From assembly GCF_014164585.1 (NCBI RefSeq), contig NZ_JACJFM010000008.1, positions 116,421 through 180,420 of the forward strand: a stretch of DNA of 64,000 bases, given 5' to 3'. This DNA comes from Oceanospirillum sediminis. GTDB lineage: Bacteria; Pseudomonadota; Gammaproteobacteria; Pseudomonadales; Halomonadaceae. The translations under genes and the position numbers were made by a program. Below, piece after piece: positions 9,715-18,529 of this stretch. Under the pieces are notes generated by a model. That model was not told the DNA's origin, searched no databases, and worked only from the letters and a program-made list of their open reading frames with translations. How positions within the stretch are numbered: the stretch's first letter is position 1; every line of letters begins with the position of its first letter.

Positions 9715-10470
9715 CTACAACGCAAAACCGCCATCAATATCCAGATGAGCATTACGCAGACCTTCCGAAGCATCAGATGCCAGATATGCAATTGCCGGAA
9801 TCATATCTGTTGTCGCCAGAACTCTACCCAGAGGCGTATCTGCCATATTATTTTTCAGATCAGAGATATCCTGTTCACTCATGCCTGCCTTGTGCTGAAT
9901 TTCTGTCAACGTAACTCCCGGACGAATGCTGTTAACACGTATTCCCCGGTCTGCCAGCTCCACATTCAGCACTCCGGCATAGCCTTCAATCGCGGCTTTA
10001 CTGGCCGAGTATACTGATGCTGTTGCAAATGCCTTACGTACAGCGATACTGGAAACCAGCACAACACTGGCAGGGTTATTCATTACCGGCAGTAAGGCCT
10101 GCAGAGTAAAAAAGGGCCCTTTCACATTGATAGCAAAAGTCTGATCAAACAGATCTTCTGTGCTGTCATGAAACAATGCCGGATAAAATACTCCGGCGTT
10201 CAGTACCAGTGCATCCAATCGGATATTATCAGCCTGTAGCTTTGCCGACATCGACTGAATCTGAGAAAGATCCGCACTGTCACACAGCAAGGCAATCACC
10301 TGAGCGTCATCCTCAGCCTGTTCTTTAAGCTGCTGACTGATACGATTCAGTTTTTCCTGATTCCGCCCGGTAATCAGTACCCGTTCTCCCTGTGCAATGA
10401 AATGCTGAGCGCATGCCAGACCGATACCTGCCGTTGCACCGGTAATCAGTATTGTTTTCTGCTGAGCCAT
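9715..10470 (-). CDS. SDR family oxidoreductase
   Basis: A 251-residue classical SDR. Motifs are 'TGATAGIGLA' near residue 10, 'LVLNAGVF', 'VVLVSSIAVRKA' and 'YSASKAAIEGY' with catalytic Tyr/Lys. The C-terminus 'DIDGGFAL' is of the FabG/glucose-dehydrogenase type. The ATG at 10470 follows GGAGAACGTT; an upstream extension of 30 codons is probably untranslated. It is divergent from the LysR gene at 10705. The substrate cannot be read from sequence. Confidence 0.9.
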   Translation of the reverse strand: MAQQKTILITGATAGIGLACAQHFIAQGERVLITGRNQEKLNRISQQLKEQAEDDAQVIALLCDSADLSQIQSMSAKLQADNIRLDALVLNAGVFYPALFHDSTEDLFDQTFAINVKGPFFTLQALLPVMNNPASVVLVSSIAVRKAFATASVYSASKAAIEGYAGVLNVELADRGIRVNSIRPGVTLTEIQHKAGMSEQDISDLKNNMADTPLGRVLATTDMIPAIAYLASDASEGLRNAHLDIDGGFAL

Positions 10471-10704
10471 AACGTTCTCCTGAATATATAACTTCGAGTC
10501 ATCGAATGAATATCGTTCTGGAGCACAGAGTAAAAGGATCTGAAGGTTGCAATAAGACACTCAGGCACGAACATACTGTTGCCCGAACAGAACCAATAAT
10601 ACTGCTATGATGGAACCTGGTCTGATGCTTTCTGGTCTATCCGTCTGATCAGGATGAAAAACCGGTTCTGACTGACAGGCCGGATCAATGAAGAGGTTTG
10701 CTGT

Positions 10705-11628
10705 ATGAAACAACTGCACCAGTATCTGGCCCATATCTGCGTATTTCGTCTTGTTATACAACAAGGGAGTTTTCAGGGTGCAGCAGATCAGCTGGGCCTG
10801 CCTCGTTCGTCTGTCAGTAAAAAAGTGATACAGCTGGAAGACTATACCGGACAACGCCTGTTACAACGCAGCACCCGCCAGCTACATCTGACCGATGCCG
10901 GAGCAGCACTACTGGAATCCACCCATAGCCTGGATGAGATTCTGGAGCAGACGGAACAACTTATTCTCAATCAGCAGGATGAGCCCACCGGGCGAGTCAG
11001 AATCAGCAGTTCGACCCTGATAGGACAGCGTTATCTGTTACCCAGGATCGCAGAGTTAAAGCAATACTATCCGGCCATTACCATTGAGCTAAGCCTGAAT
11101 GATTCTGTGGTGGATCTGCTGAGTGAAGGTATCGACATCGCCGTGCGTATTGGACATCTGCCGGATTCCTCTCTGGTTGCCCGCAGAATCGGGAAAAAAC
11201 ACTGGGGCTGGATGGCCAGTCCGGATTATCTGCAAAACGCCGGAGAACCCTTCCAGCCCGAGCAGTTATTGCAACATCAGTGTCTGATATTTAAAAACCG
11301 GGGCGTTAATCTGGACCACTGGCCATTTCTGGCAGCCGACGGCACCATACGTACACTTCAGGTTGAAACCGCTATGGCTACAGATGATGCCAGAACTCTG
11401 GTCGAGCTGGCCTGCATGGGACAGGGCATTATTATGGCTGACCCTATGCTGGTACGTCAGGAGCTTCGTGAAGGAAGTCTTAAATTGCTATTTCCTGAGT
11501 GGCGTCACCCGGACAGCCAGCCGATTCACCTGGTCTGCCTGGGGAAAAGTGCTCGTAGCAAAGCGGTCGATGTTGTCTGGCAGGCCCTGTGTTTATGGCT
11601 GGCGGACGACCTGAAACCGGCTTTATGA
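10705..11628 (+). CDS. LysR family transcriptional regulator
   Basis: A 307-residue LysR protein with HTH 'ADQLGLPRSSVSKKVIQLE' and an effector domain with 'EGIDIAVRIGHLPDSS', very like the neighbouring regulator at 8712. The ribosome site AGAGG precedes the ATG. It faces the SDR gene 9715-10470 over 234 bases and is the presumed controller of it. The two SDR/LysR pairs look like a duplicated regulatory unit. Confidence 0.93.
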   Translation: MKQLHQYLAHICVFRLVIQQGSFQGAADQLGLPRSSVSKKVIQLEDYTGQRLLQRSTRQLHLTDAGAALLESTHSLDEILEQTEQLILNQQDEPTGRVRISSSTLIGQRYLLPRIAELKQYYPAITIELSLNDSVVDLLSEGIDIAVRIGHLPDSSLVARRIGKKHWGWMASPDYLQNAGEPFQPEQLLQHQCLIFKNRGVNLDHWPFLAADGTIRTLQVETAMATDDARTLVELACMGQGIIMADPMLVRQELREGSLKLLFPEWRHPDSQPIHLVCLGKSARSKAVDVVWQALCLWLADDLKPAL

Positions 11629-11669
11629 GCTGAGCATAACAACCGGATACCCCATAGAATTACAGACCA

Positions 11670-12584
11670 TCAGTCCAGAATCAGCTCCCAGTGCTCACTA
11701 TTCAGGTTTTTACCAAAATCCTGTTCAGGCCACTGACGCAGACACTGAAAACCATAATGACGATACAGTTTCCGGGCTTGTTGTAAGGCATCACAGGTCC
11801 AGAGTACAACTTTCTGATACTCTTTTTCTCTGCAGAACGCCAGACACTGTTCAATTAACAAGCGGCCCAGTCCCAGATTTCGATAATCCGGCTCAACCAG
11901 TAATGCGCGCAAACGAGCACTGGTGTCATCTTCCTGAACAGCAAAAATACATCCAGCGAAAGCCCCGTCAACCTCGGCAACCCAGGCCTGCTGCCGGGTT
12001 GAATGAGTCTGACGGAGATAATCCGACATCACCTGCATCACTGCCAGTTCAAAGCCTTTGCCCCAGCCTTGTTCCTGCTCATACAGCACAGCATGCCGCT
12101 GAGCAATCAGCCCCAGCTCACCGGTTCTGGCCGGACGAATACCGATCTCAGGTTCAGAGTGTTCCTGCAATAGATGAGTAATCTGCTGCATGGATTGCAC
12201 CAGATGAGTCTGCTGTACACTACTCAGAGGGATCAGCTGTTCTTTCAGTATCTGACACATCTTCAGTTCCAGAGTCCGGTATAACGTTTCTCCTTGCTCC
12301 GTCAGTCTGAGTTGCTTGCGACGCCCATCATCCGGATCAGGTTGCATCTGCAGTAACTGCTGCTTTTTCAGCCCGGCAACCAGACGGCTGACATATCCCT
12401 GGTCCATACGTAACCGATTAACCAGATCCGATACCGTAATACCATCGGAAGCCGCTGCCTCAAACAATACCCGAAGCTCTGGCAGTGTCAGTGGGCCGTC
12501 CAGAAATTTCTCATTCAGAATCCCCATCTGGCGGGTATAAAAGCGATTAAACTGACGAACCTGATCTATTATCTGATCCTGCAT
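11670..12584 (-). CDS. MarR-GNAT fusion protein
   Basis: A 304-residue two-domain protein. Residues about 1-140 form a MarR winged helix ('DLVNRLRMDQGYVSRLV' recognition region, wing 'DPDDGRRKQLRLTEQG'). Residues about 150-304 form a GNAT acetyltransferase ('LRALLVEPDYRNLGLGRLL' as the acetyl-CoA loop, then 'YRHYGF'). Such fusions are common in bacteria; the regulator may sense or modify a small molecule. The start at 12584 follows GAGGGAAGG. A 13-base palindrome lies 21 bases upstream, a candidate self-operator. No target enzyme adjoins on the same strand. Confidence 0.92.
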   Translation of the reverse strand: MQDQIIDQVRQFNRFYTRQMGILNEKFLDGPLTLPELRVLFEAAASDGITVSDLVNRLRMDQGYVSRLVAGLKKQQLLQMQPDPDDGRRKQLRLTEQGETLYRTLELKMCQILKEQLIPLSSVQQTHLVQSMQQITHLLQEHSEPEIGIRPARTGELGLIAQRHAVLYEQEQGWGKGFELAVMQVMSDYLRQTHSTRQQAWVAEVDGAFAGCIFAVQEDDTSARLRALLVEPDYRNLGLGRLLIEQCLAFCREKEYQKVVLWTCDALQQARKLYRHYGFQCLRQWPEQDFGKNLNSEHWELILD

Positions 12585-12604
12585 TGCCTTCCCTCTGAAA
12601 TTAC

Positions 12605-12617
12605 ATGACATAGTCAT
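12605..12617. promoter_or_regulatory. Candidate MarR operator palindrome
   Basis: ATGAC-ATA-GTCAT, a perfect 5-bp palindrome with a 3-base centre, lies 21 bases upstream of the MarR-GNAT start. MarR regulators often bind such sites in their own promoters. The site is short and the assignment is inference. Confidence 0.4.
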
Positions 12618-12749
12618 ATAATTTCCTGGTAAGGGGTGTATCGTCAAGATTGTTAAATTAATCAGAGAACCAAAAAGAAGAACATCCTGGGATCAGCATG
12701 TTTGCCAGAAGCAATGTATCTGTTTGATTTTACAAATCAAAAAAAGAGA

Positions 12750-13187
12750 TCAGGGGCGCCCCCAGACACTTAGTACAGAACGCTTTTGACCTAATCCACG
12801 GGCATCATAAAAGAATGAGATTTGCCGGATAACCCGACTGCCTCCTGGCAAGTTAATCAAATGAGATTCGCTATTGGCCGGAATAAAACGATCGATTCTG
12901 GCTATATATCTTTCCCCATTCTGAAATACCAGTGTCATACGATGAATACGTACTCCAGCGCCTTTGACCATCAAACGGAGCTGACGGAAGCCATCCGGGT
13001 TCCGAACCTGAATCCAGTTCATATCCGCTTCTCCGGATACCGCCTGACGCCCCAACTGCTGCCATGATGCCTGGACAGGCAATGCAATCAATGCCATAAA
13101 AACCAGCAGGAAAGCCGAACGAGCCATCGGAATAACAATGTCCCGGTTAAAGCTGTTATCACGAAAAAATATAGCAGACATGGTCAC
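12750..13187 (-). CDS. Secreted protein, possibly DUF2541-like
   Basis: A small exported protein. A signal peptide 'RSAFLLVFMALIALPVQA' is obvious. The mature part of about 105 residues is beta-rich, with 'WIQVRNPDGFRQLRLMVKG' and 'RMTLVFQNGERYIARI', reminiscent of DUF2541 proteins. The first ATG (13187) has a good AGAGGATAGG site. The ATG at 13127 gives a more usual 125-residue precursor but has a poor ribosome site. No operon partner. Function unknown. Confidence 0.65.
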   Translation of the reverse strand: MTMSAIFFRDNSFNRDIVIPMARSAFLLVFMALIALPVQASWQQLGRQAVSGEADMNWIQVRNPDGFRQLRLMVKGAGVRIHRMTLVFQNGERYIARIDRFIPANSESHLINLPGGSRVIRQISFFYDARGLGQKRSVLSVWGRP

Positions 13188-13340
13188 CTATCCTCTGACA
13201 GAATCATTCTGATGGCAGTCATGACTTATACTAGCATTCGAAACCTGTACTGACGTATCAACACCGTAAAAATCGGTAACATAAGGACACAGCAGCCCGG
13301 CAATATCTGATCTATTCCTGTCAGCATGGGCAAATTGAAA

Positions 13341-14228
13341 TTAAAGTGAATTAAACCAGCTTTGTTGCTGCAGAAAACGTATCAATTCACTTTGCAGCAC
13401 ACGAGCACGGGCAGACAGACTGTGTTTATGGGGCCAGACCAGATAGACCTCCCGAATCGGGCCTTGCCAGTCAGGCATCACCTGCTGCAGCTCACCCTCT
13501 TCCAGCAGCTGATACACCATACTGGACGGCAGCATAGCAATACCGGCTCCGGCCTGAACCAGATTCATCACCACATTCAGGTCATCGCTGATATGCTGAT
13601 GTTGTTTGTTGAACTTAACGGTCTCTCCCTGACCTGAAGTCAGGTGCCACTGCTGGATCAGATTACTGGCAATACTGGGATAATGCTCCAGGCTGGTAAG
13701 ATCTAACGGCAGATCAGTTTTACTGGCTGCGGCCACCAGTAACGTCGTGGTATGCCCCAGTTTTTTCTGCCGTAATCCTGAGTCAGGCTGAGGGCCAACC
13801 CGGATAGCCAGATCAGCCCGGCTGGCAATCATATCTTCCCGGAAATTACTGACATTCAGCGTTAGCTGAATCTCCGGGTAACGCTGAATAAAATCCCGCC
13901 AGAAAGGAGCCAGCACACCACACGCAAGGTTTGTCGGTGCCAGCACTTTTAACGGACCTGCCAGGCTATTCAGCGTCTGATCCAGGTTGAGTAATCGCTG
14001 ATCCAGCGCCGCAATCAGCTCTGCACATTCAGTATAATAAATCTCTCCTCGGGCTGTCAGGCTCACCCCTCTGGGAGAGCGATTAAGCAGCTGACACCCC
14101 AGGGCATCTTCCAGGCTATCCAGTCTGCGGGAGACGGTTGCTACCGTCATATCAACCTGTGTTGCAGCTCGACTCAGACTACCAGCCTGAACACAGACCA
14201 CAAACACTTTCAGATTATCCAGCATCAT
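13341..14228 (-). CDS. LysR family transcriptional regulator
   Basis: A 295-residue LysR protein. The HTH contains 'AATQVDMTVATVSRRLDSLE' and the wing 'LNRSPRGVSLTARG'; the effector domain has 'ASRADLAIRVGPQPDSG'. It is divergent from the monooxygenase-like gene at 14410. The gap between them holds an imperfect inverted repeat suited to a LysR dimer, so it probably controls that gene and itself. Confidence 0.93.
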   Translation of the reverse strand: MMLDNLKVFVVCVQAGSLSRAATQVDMTVATVSRRLDSLEDALGCQLLNRSPRGVSLTARGEIYYTECAELIAALDQRLLNLDQTLNSLAGPLKVLAPTNLACGVLAPFWRDFIQRYPEIQLTLNVSNFREDMIASRADLAIRVGPQPDSGLRQKKLGHTTTLLVAAASKTDLPLDLTSLEHYPSIASNLIQQWHLTSGQGETVKFNKQHQHISDDLNVVMNLVQAGAGIAMLPSSMVYQLLEEGELQQVMPDWQGPIREVYLVWPHKHSLSARARVLQSELIRFLQQQSWFNSL

Positions 14229-14277
14229 ACTTTTCCTGTCTTATCGCAGGGCGACTCATTCACAAGCTTTTCATTAT

Positions 14278-14312
14278 TGCAAAATAGCTTTTAAAAAATG
14301 ACTATATTTGCA
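14278..14312. promoter_or_regulatory. Inverted repeat, candidate LysR operator
   Basis: TGCAAAATAG (14278-14287) and CTATATTTGCA (14302-14312) form an imperfect inverted repeat about 50 bases upstream of the LysR start in the divergent intergenic region. The half-sites fit the T-N11-A style of LysR binding. Function inferred from position. Confidence 0.45.
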
Positions 14313-14409
14313 TTTTTAGAATCCTGTCAGACTTATTACTATCATCACGGTATCCCGTACACCGGCCTTGCCGTTAGCACTGAGATATAAACGCACAGGA
14401 CATCTAACC

Positions 14410-14913
14410 ATGACAGACCTGACACAGAATAATCACCCTCTGCCATTATCAACCCAATCAGAGCAACAGAACCGATCCTCTGTTGCCAGTCATCCCGCTC
14501 GCTTTGATATGACAGCCCGTATCCGGCTCACCGAAGGTACAGATGCCGCCCTGGCTCGTGCAGCGATGGCTGAGCTGGAGCAAGCAACACAATATGAACC
14601 CGGCTGCATTATGTTCCGAATTCTGGAAGACACCAGCACACCGGGTGAGTTTATTCTGTGGGAATCCTGGCATGGTCGTGAAGGCCTGGAAGCTCACTTT
14701 AAAGCGGATCATACTCTGGATTATCTGGCCAGAAATATGACCGAGGTTGTATCCATTACCGAATTACAGGCATTACCGGGAGAGCAAGCTGCGCCTGTGG
14801 GCCCTGCGACAGATGACCTGATTTCTGCGGGAACTACCCCGACCAGAAGCGCGGAGAAAAGAAATCAGGCAACCCATAACGCTACGGAACTCTCTGCTCC
14901 GACAAGCTCTTAA
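14410..14913 (+). CDS. Antibiotic biosynthesis monooxygenase (ABM/YgiN-like) domain protein
   Basis: A 167-residue protein with a dimeric ferredoxin-like ABM fold at about residues 33-120: 'TARIRLTEG' first strand, 'QYEPGCIMFRI', 'EFILWESWHGREGLEAHF' and 'VVSITELQAL'. This pattern is shared by YgiN quinol monooxygenases and related small oxygenases or dimer proteins. A 30-residue polar N-tail and a Ser/Thr-rich C-tail flank it, which is longer than usual. The ATG at 14410 follows AGGA. It is probably controlled by the divergent LysR and co-transcribed with the small membrane protein downstream. Confidence 0.8.
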   Translation: MTDLTQNNHPLPLSTQSEQQNRSSVASHPARFDMTARIRLTEGTDAALARAAMAELEQATQYEPGCIMFRILEDTSTPGEFILWESWHGREGLEAHFKADHTLDYLARNMTEVVSITELQALPGEQAAPVGPATDDLISAGTTPTRSAEKRNQATHNATELSAPTSS

Positions 14914-14931
14914 ACAGCCCAGGATAATGCA

Positions 14932-15144
14932 ATGAAACAACGTTTATGGGCATCAGCACTGATGTCTCTGATTCTGTCCTGTCTGATGACGGCCTGGGTG
15001 ACCTGGCTGAACCTGGGATTTACAGCAGATTACCCGGCACACTGGCTGCGAGCCTGGATGAGCGCCTGGCCCGTTGCCGGACTAATTTCATTCACTTTTG
15101 CACCACTTGTGCAGAAACTTGCTCAGCAAATGGCAGAGCGATAG
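14932..15144 (+). CDS. DUF2798-type small membrane protein
   Basis: A 70-residue protein with two predicted transmembrane helices (about residues 6-27 and 43-62). The features 'SLILSCLMTAWVTWLNLG' and 'WPVAGLISF' are typical of DUF2798 proteins. It begins 18 bases after the ABM gene, so it is likely in the same transcript. Function unknown. Confidence 0.75.
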   Translation: MKQRLWASALMSLILSCLMTAWVTWLNLGFTADYPAHWLRAWMSAWPVAGLISFTFAPLVQKLAQQMAER

Positions 15145-15267
15145 GCCTTTATCATGACAATTCTTGTCGCACACCAAACACAGTAAAAACCTTAAATAGC
15201 CATATTAATCAGGACGTTAATCCATAAAAATATAGTTTTAATATCAAAAGGCCTGATTTACCAAATC

Positions 15268-15740
15268 ATATCCATACAAGAGTTGCAGCTTAAATTCGGT
15301 ATGACCGTGCTCTTTATCACCCATGATCTGGGCGTAGTGCATCAATTTGCTGACCGGGTCTGTGTGATGCGCCATGGTGAACTGGTAGAAACCGGGCAGA
15401 CGGATCAGGTATTACGTAACCCCAGCACCCTTATACCAAAGAGCTACTGGCCTCTGATCCGAAAGTCACCAAGCCCCCGGTCAGCCCGGATGCCCCCGTG
15501 ATCCTGGATGCTCAGAGCATTAAAGTGGAGTTTCCGATCCGGGCGGGTTTCTTCGGCAAAATCGTCGATCAGTTCCGGGCAGTGGATGATATCAGCCTGA
15601 CCCTGCAGCGGGGTCAGACCGTGGGAATTGTCGATGAATCCGGTTCCGGTAAATCCACGCTGGGCAAAGCCCTCCTGAAGATGCTGGACAGCGAAGGGCA
15701 TGTCCGCTTTGACGGTATCCAGATTGATGGCTTATGACCT
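15268..15740 (+). pseudogene. Remnant of an oligopeptide ABC transporter double ATPase (YejF/DppDF-like)
   Basis: Two frames together spell the middle of a fused DppD/DppF-type ATPase. First come the H-loop and Walker B end, 'GMTVLFITHDLGVVHQFADR' and 'RHGELVETGQTDQVLRNP'. After a frameshift near 15428 the next frame gives 'HPYTKELLASDPKVTKPP', then the second cassette with Walker A 'DESGSGKSTLGKAL'. The normal Gly of GESGSGKST is Asp here. The start of cassette 1 and all of cassette 2 beyond 'RFDGIQIDGL' are missing, and no permease or binding-protein genes remain nearby. It is a deletion remnant, not a functional gene. Confidence 0.9.
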
Positions 15741-15827
15741 GGATCTGGCAGAAGCCGTTTAAGTCAGGGCTTGTGTAGCCTTTAAAGCCTCGAATCAGAT
15801 ATAACGTTCAGTTTTCAGCTTTAAACG

Positions 15828-16838
15828 TTAAACCACCAGGTGTTGTTGCAGATAACACACCACATGGCCGGTCAGATGGTTTCGTACTGTCTGCTCCGGC
15901 CAGACACAATAAACCATCAAGGGTTCTGGTTGCCAGTGCGCTAAGAGATCAACCAGGGTGCCTTGCGCAATATCATCCTGCACCATAAAACGGGGCGGAG
16001 TAATCAACCCCAATCCCTTTCTGGCCAGCGACAGCTGAGCTTCCAGATTATCCACACTGATCCGACTGGTCACTTTGATGCTGAAGTGATTGATGCAAGC
16101 GGTTGTATTTATTACTTCTGACGTTTCTTTTGCTTCTGCTGCTTGTTCTGTCACTTGTTCTGAGGCTGGCCTGGTTTTCCTGATCAGTGTTTTAACCCCC
16201 GGTCTCTGGCTGAATCCGATCCAGGGTAATTTTTCCAGCAGAGTGATCAAGGGTTGAGGGTCAGCTTCCGGGGGGCTTTCCACCACAACGTCAGAACACT
16301 GCGTATTCAAACCTTCAGGCAGCAGATCCGGGTGACAGACCAGAACTCTGGGCATCTCAAACAGCGCCCTCGCTTTAAGAGCAGAATCTTTTAATGGCCC
16401 AATACGAATGGCCAGATCAATACCTTCTGCAACCAGATCCGCAGCCCGATCACTAAAACTCATCTGTAACTCTATCTCCGGATGCTGGCGGATAAACATC
16501 GACAGGCAATCCATCAAGGGAGAGCAGGCAAACATTGCCGGAAGTGTGATATGTAAACGACCAGTCAGACTCTGGCTCTGCTGGTTAACCTGCTCAAGAC
16601 CATCACTGGCCACTCGCAGCATTTCACTGGCCGCTATGTATAGCTGTTTACCCGCATCTGTGAGTGATAACTTACGGGTTGAGCGATACAGCAGTGGTGT
16701 GTCCAGCTTCTGCTCCAGCTGGTTAATATGATGACTGACAACAGAAGGCGATAAAGACAAGATCCGACCCGCACCACGAAAGGAGCCGGTATCAACGGTA
16801 TGCACAAAAATCGCCATGGCTCTGAGTTCATCAATCAT
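15828..16838 (-). CDS. LysR family transcriptional regulator
   Basis: A 336-residue LysR protein, about 35 residues longer than usual. The HTH is 'AGRILSLSPSVVSHHINQLE'; the effector domain has 'EGIDLAIRIGPLKDSALKAR'. The extra length is a polar insertion at about residues 215-250, rich in Glu, Thr and Ala, inside the substrate-binding domain. AAGGA precedes the ATG. It is divergent from the DUF2000-LysE pair and is their likely regulator. Confidence 0.92.
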   Translation of the reverse strand: MIDELRAMAIFVHTVDTGSFRGAGRILSLSPSVVSHHINQLEQKLDTPLLYRSTRKLSLTDAGKQLYIAASEMLRVASDGLEQVNQQSQSLTGRLHITLPAMFACSPLMDCLSMFIRQHPEIELQMSFSDRAADLVAEGIDLAIRIGPLKDSALKARALFEMPRVLVCHPDLLPEGLNTQCSDVVVESPPEADPQPLITLLEKLPWIGFSQRPGVKTLIRKTRPASEQVTEQAAEAKETSEVINTTACINHFSIKVTSRISVDNLEAQLSLARKGLGLITPPRFMVQDDIAQGTLVDLLAHWQPEPLMVYCVWPEQTVRNHLTGHVVCYLQQHLVV

Positions 16839-17090
16839 CAGGTTATCCTTTCAACGCGTTAAATACAGGCCGCCATTCATTCCAGACAACAGCTCCCGTG
16901 CCTGTAGCAGGCATAGCCGCAGCACTTAAATCACTATCGCTGTTGCACTATTATGCAAAAAATCAGAACAGTGAAAATAAATTCACCTGGCTAATCAGAT
17001 ATTAATGTCATGGTTATAGTGCAGATAACACGCTGGAACTGCCAGATAGTATGGCGATAACAGTCCTGAATATGGCACAGGATACGAGAT

Positions 17091-17582
17091 ATGACTGATC
17101 TGAATATTATGACAAACACCTCTTATAACATTTCACTGTCTCCAGTAGCACAACACCTATCAGAGCAGATGGAGCAACTGAAAACCGTACTGATTCTGAA
17201 CCCGGAGCTCCCTGTTGGTGTGATGGCTAACGCAGCCGGTGTACTGGCAATGAGCCTGGCAAAACAGCTGCCTCAACTGGTCGGAGATAACTTTCAGGAT
17301 CTGCAGCAACAGATTCACCTGGGGATTACTCAGTATGCATTGCCGGTTCTGACTGTGCCGGTCAAAGAGCTTAATACACTCCGCCAGACCCTGTTTGACT
17401 ACCAGGATCAGCTGGTGGTGGTGGATTTAAGTGATGCAACCCGTCGCACCCGCAGTTATCAGGATTATAAAACGGACCTTGCAGCATTACCTGCTGAACA
17501 GGTGGTTTATCAGGGCATTGCATTATGCGGTCCGAAAAAACTGGTCAACCGTTTCACCGGTCACCTGCCACTACTGCGCTGA
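17091..17582 (+). CDS. DUF2000 domain protein
   Basis: A 163-residue protein whose core reads 'KTVLILNPELPVGVMANAAG', then 'QLVGDNF' and a C-terminal 'YQGIALCGPKKLVNRFTG'. This is the DUF2000 pattern, an alpha/beta fold related to peptidyl-tRNA hydrolase 2. Biochemical role not established. A second ATG at 17109 is possible; AGGATACGAGAT favours the first. It lies 16 bases upstream of a LysE-type exporter, and the pair faces a LysR gene. Confidence 0.85.
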   Translation: MTDLNIMTNTSYNISLSPVAQHLSEQMEQLKTVLILNPELPVGVMANAAGVLAMSLAKQLPQLVGDNFQDLQQQIHLGITQYALPVLTVPVKELNTLRQTLFDYQDQLVVVDLSDATRRTRSYQDYKTDLAALPAEQVVYQGIALCGPKKLVNRFTGHLPLLR

Positions 17583-17598
17583 TCACAGGAGCAGAACG

Positions 17599-18264
17599 AT
17601 GTTAATCAGTTTTATTCTTGCCACGATACTGATCACCCTGATGCCTGGCCCCTCTATGCTGCTGGTGATATTCCAGGCACTGCAACATCGGCTGAGTCAG
17701 GCGCTACTGGCCGCTGCCGGTGTCGTGGCAGCAGATGCCATTCTTCTGGCCCTGACGATCAGTGGGTTAGGGCCTATTCTGCACAGCTCTGCGCTGTTAT
17801 TTGAAGCGGTGAAGTGGGCTGGGGTGATTTATCTGCTGTATCTGGGCTGGCAGCAGATTCAAAGCCAGGCAATTGCCATGAAGCACTCTGAAGATGTTCA
17901 ATTAGATAAACAGCATCAAAAGTATCAGAACCATTCTGAGGGCACAGAACCTTATAAGCAGCAGAAAGGGGCTTTCTGGCAGGCATTTTCAGTGACTATG
18001 CTGAACCCTAAAATTATCGGTTTCTTTATCGCATTCTTTCCGCAGTTTATCGCACAGGATCAGGCTCTATGGCCACAGTTAATGATTCTGGCTCCGCTGT
18101 TTTTGCTGGTGGTTTTTCTGGTACTGGCGGTTTATGCCTTGTTGGCTAATCAGGTTGCCCCCTGGTTACAGTCTGCAAAAGCTTCTCTGTGGTTAAATCG
18201 TAGCGGAGGCGTGACACTGATTGGCTGTGGCCTGGCGGCATCAACCTTAAGCCGATCTGCTTAA
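17599..18264 (+). CDS. LysE family amino-acid exporter
   Basis: A 221-residue membrane protein with about six hydrophobic helices and the family N-terminal signature 'LITLMPGPSMLLVI' (PGP motif), plus 'MLNPKIIGFFIAFFPQF' in helix 4. LysE/RhtB proteins export amino acids or derivatives by proton antiport. The middle loop (about residues 95-125) is longer and more polar than usual. The ATG at 17599 follows AGGAG; the longer upstream frame overlaps the DUF2000 gene and is not used. Substrate unknown. Confidence 0.92.
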   Translation: MLISFILATILITLMPGPSMLLVIFQALQHRLSQALLAAAGVVAADAILLALTISGLGPILHSSALLFEAVKWAGVIYLLYLGWQQIQSQAIAMKHSEDVQLDKQHQKYQNHSEGTEPYKQQKGAFWQAFSVTMLNPKIIGFFIAFFPQFIAQDQALWPQLMILAPLFLLVVFLVLAVYALLANQVAPWLQSAKASLWLNRSGGVTLIGCGLAASTLSRSA

Positions 18265-18529
18265 CAGATTGATCATTCAATAAAACTCAGAATTTTATGA
18301 TTTGATTTTCACAGCACCAATCATCAGAAATTAAACTCTGTGACAAATTAAAACAGATTAGTCATAGCACAACCTTGTGTTGCTGGTTATTTTGGAATCA
18401 CGCATACCCCGCATGCGTTCAATATCGTCGCACCAGATTCTGAATAAGTCTCTGGCGCGAGCCTTATTGTGTTCTGTTCTTCCTGGCTGATCAGGAGGTT
18501 AGTCAGGAATATGTCAAAGGGTATGCGTT

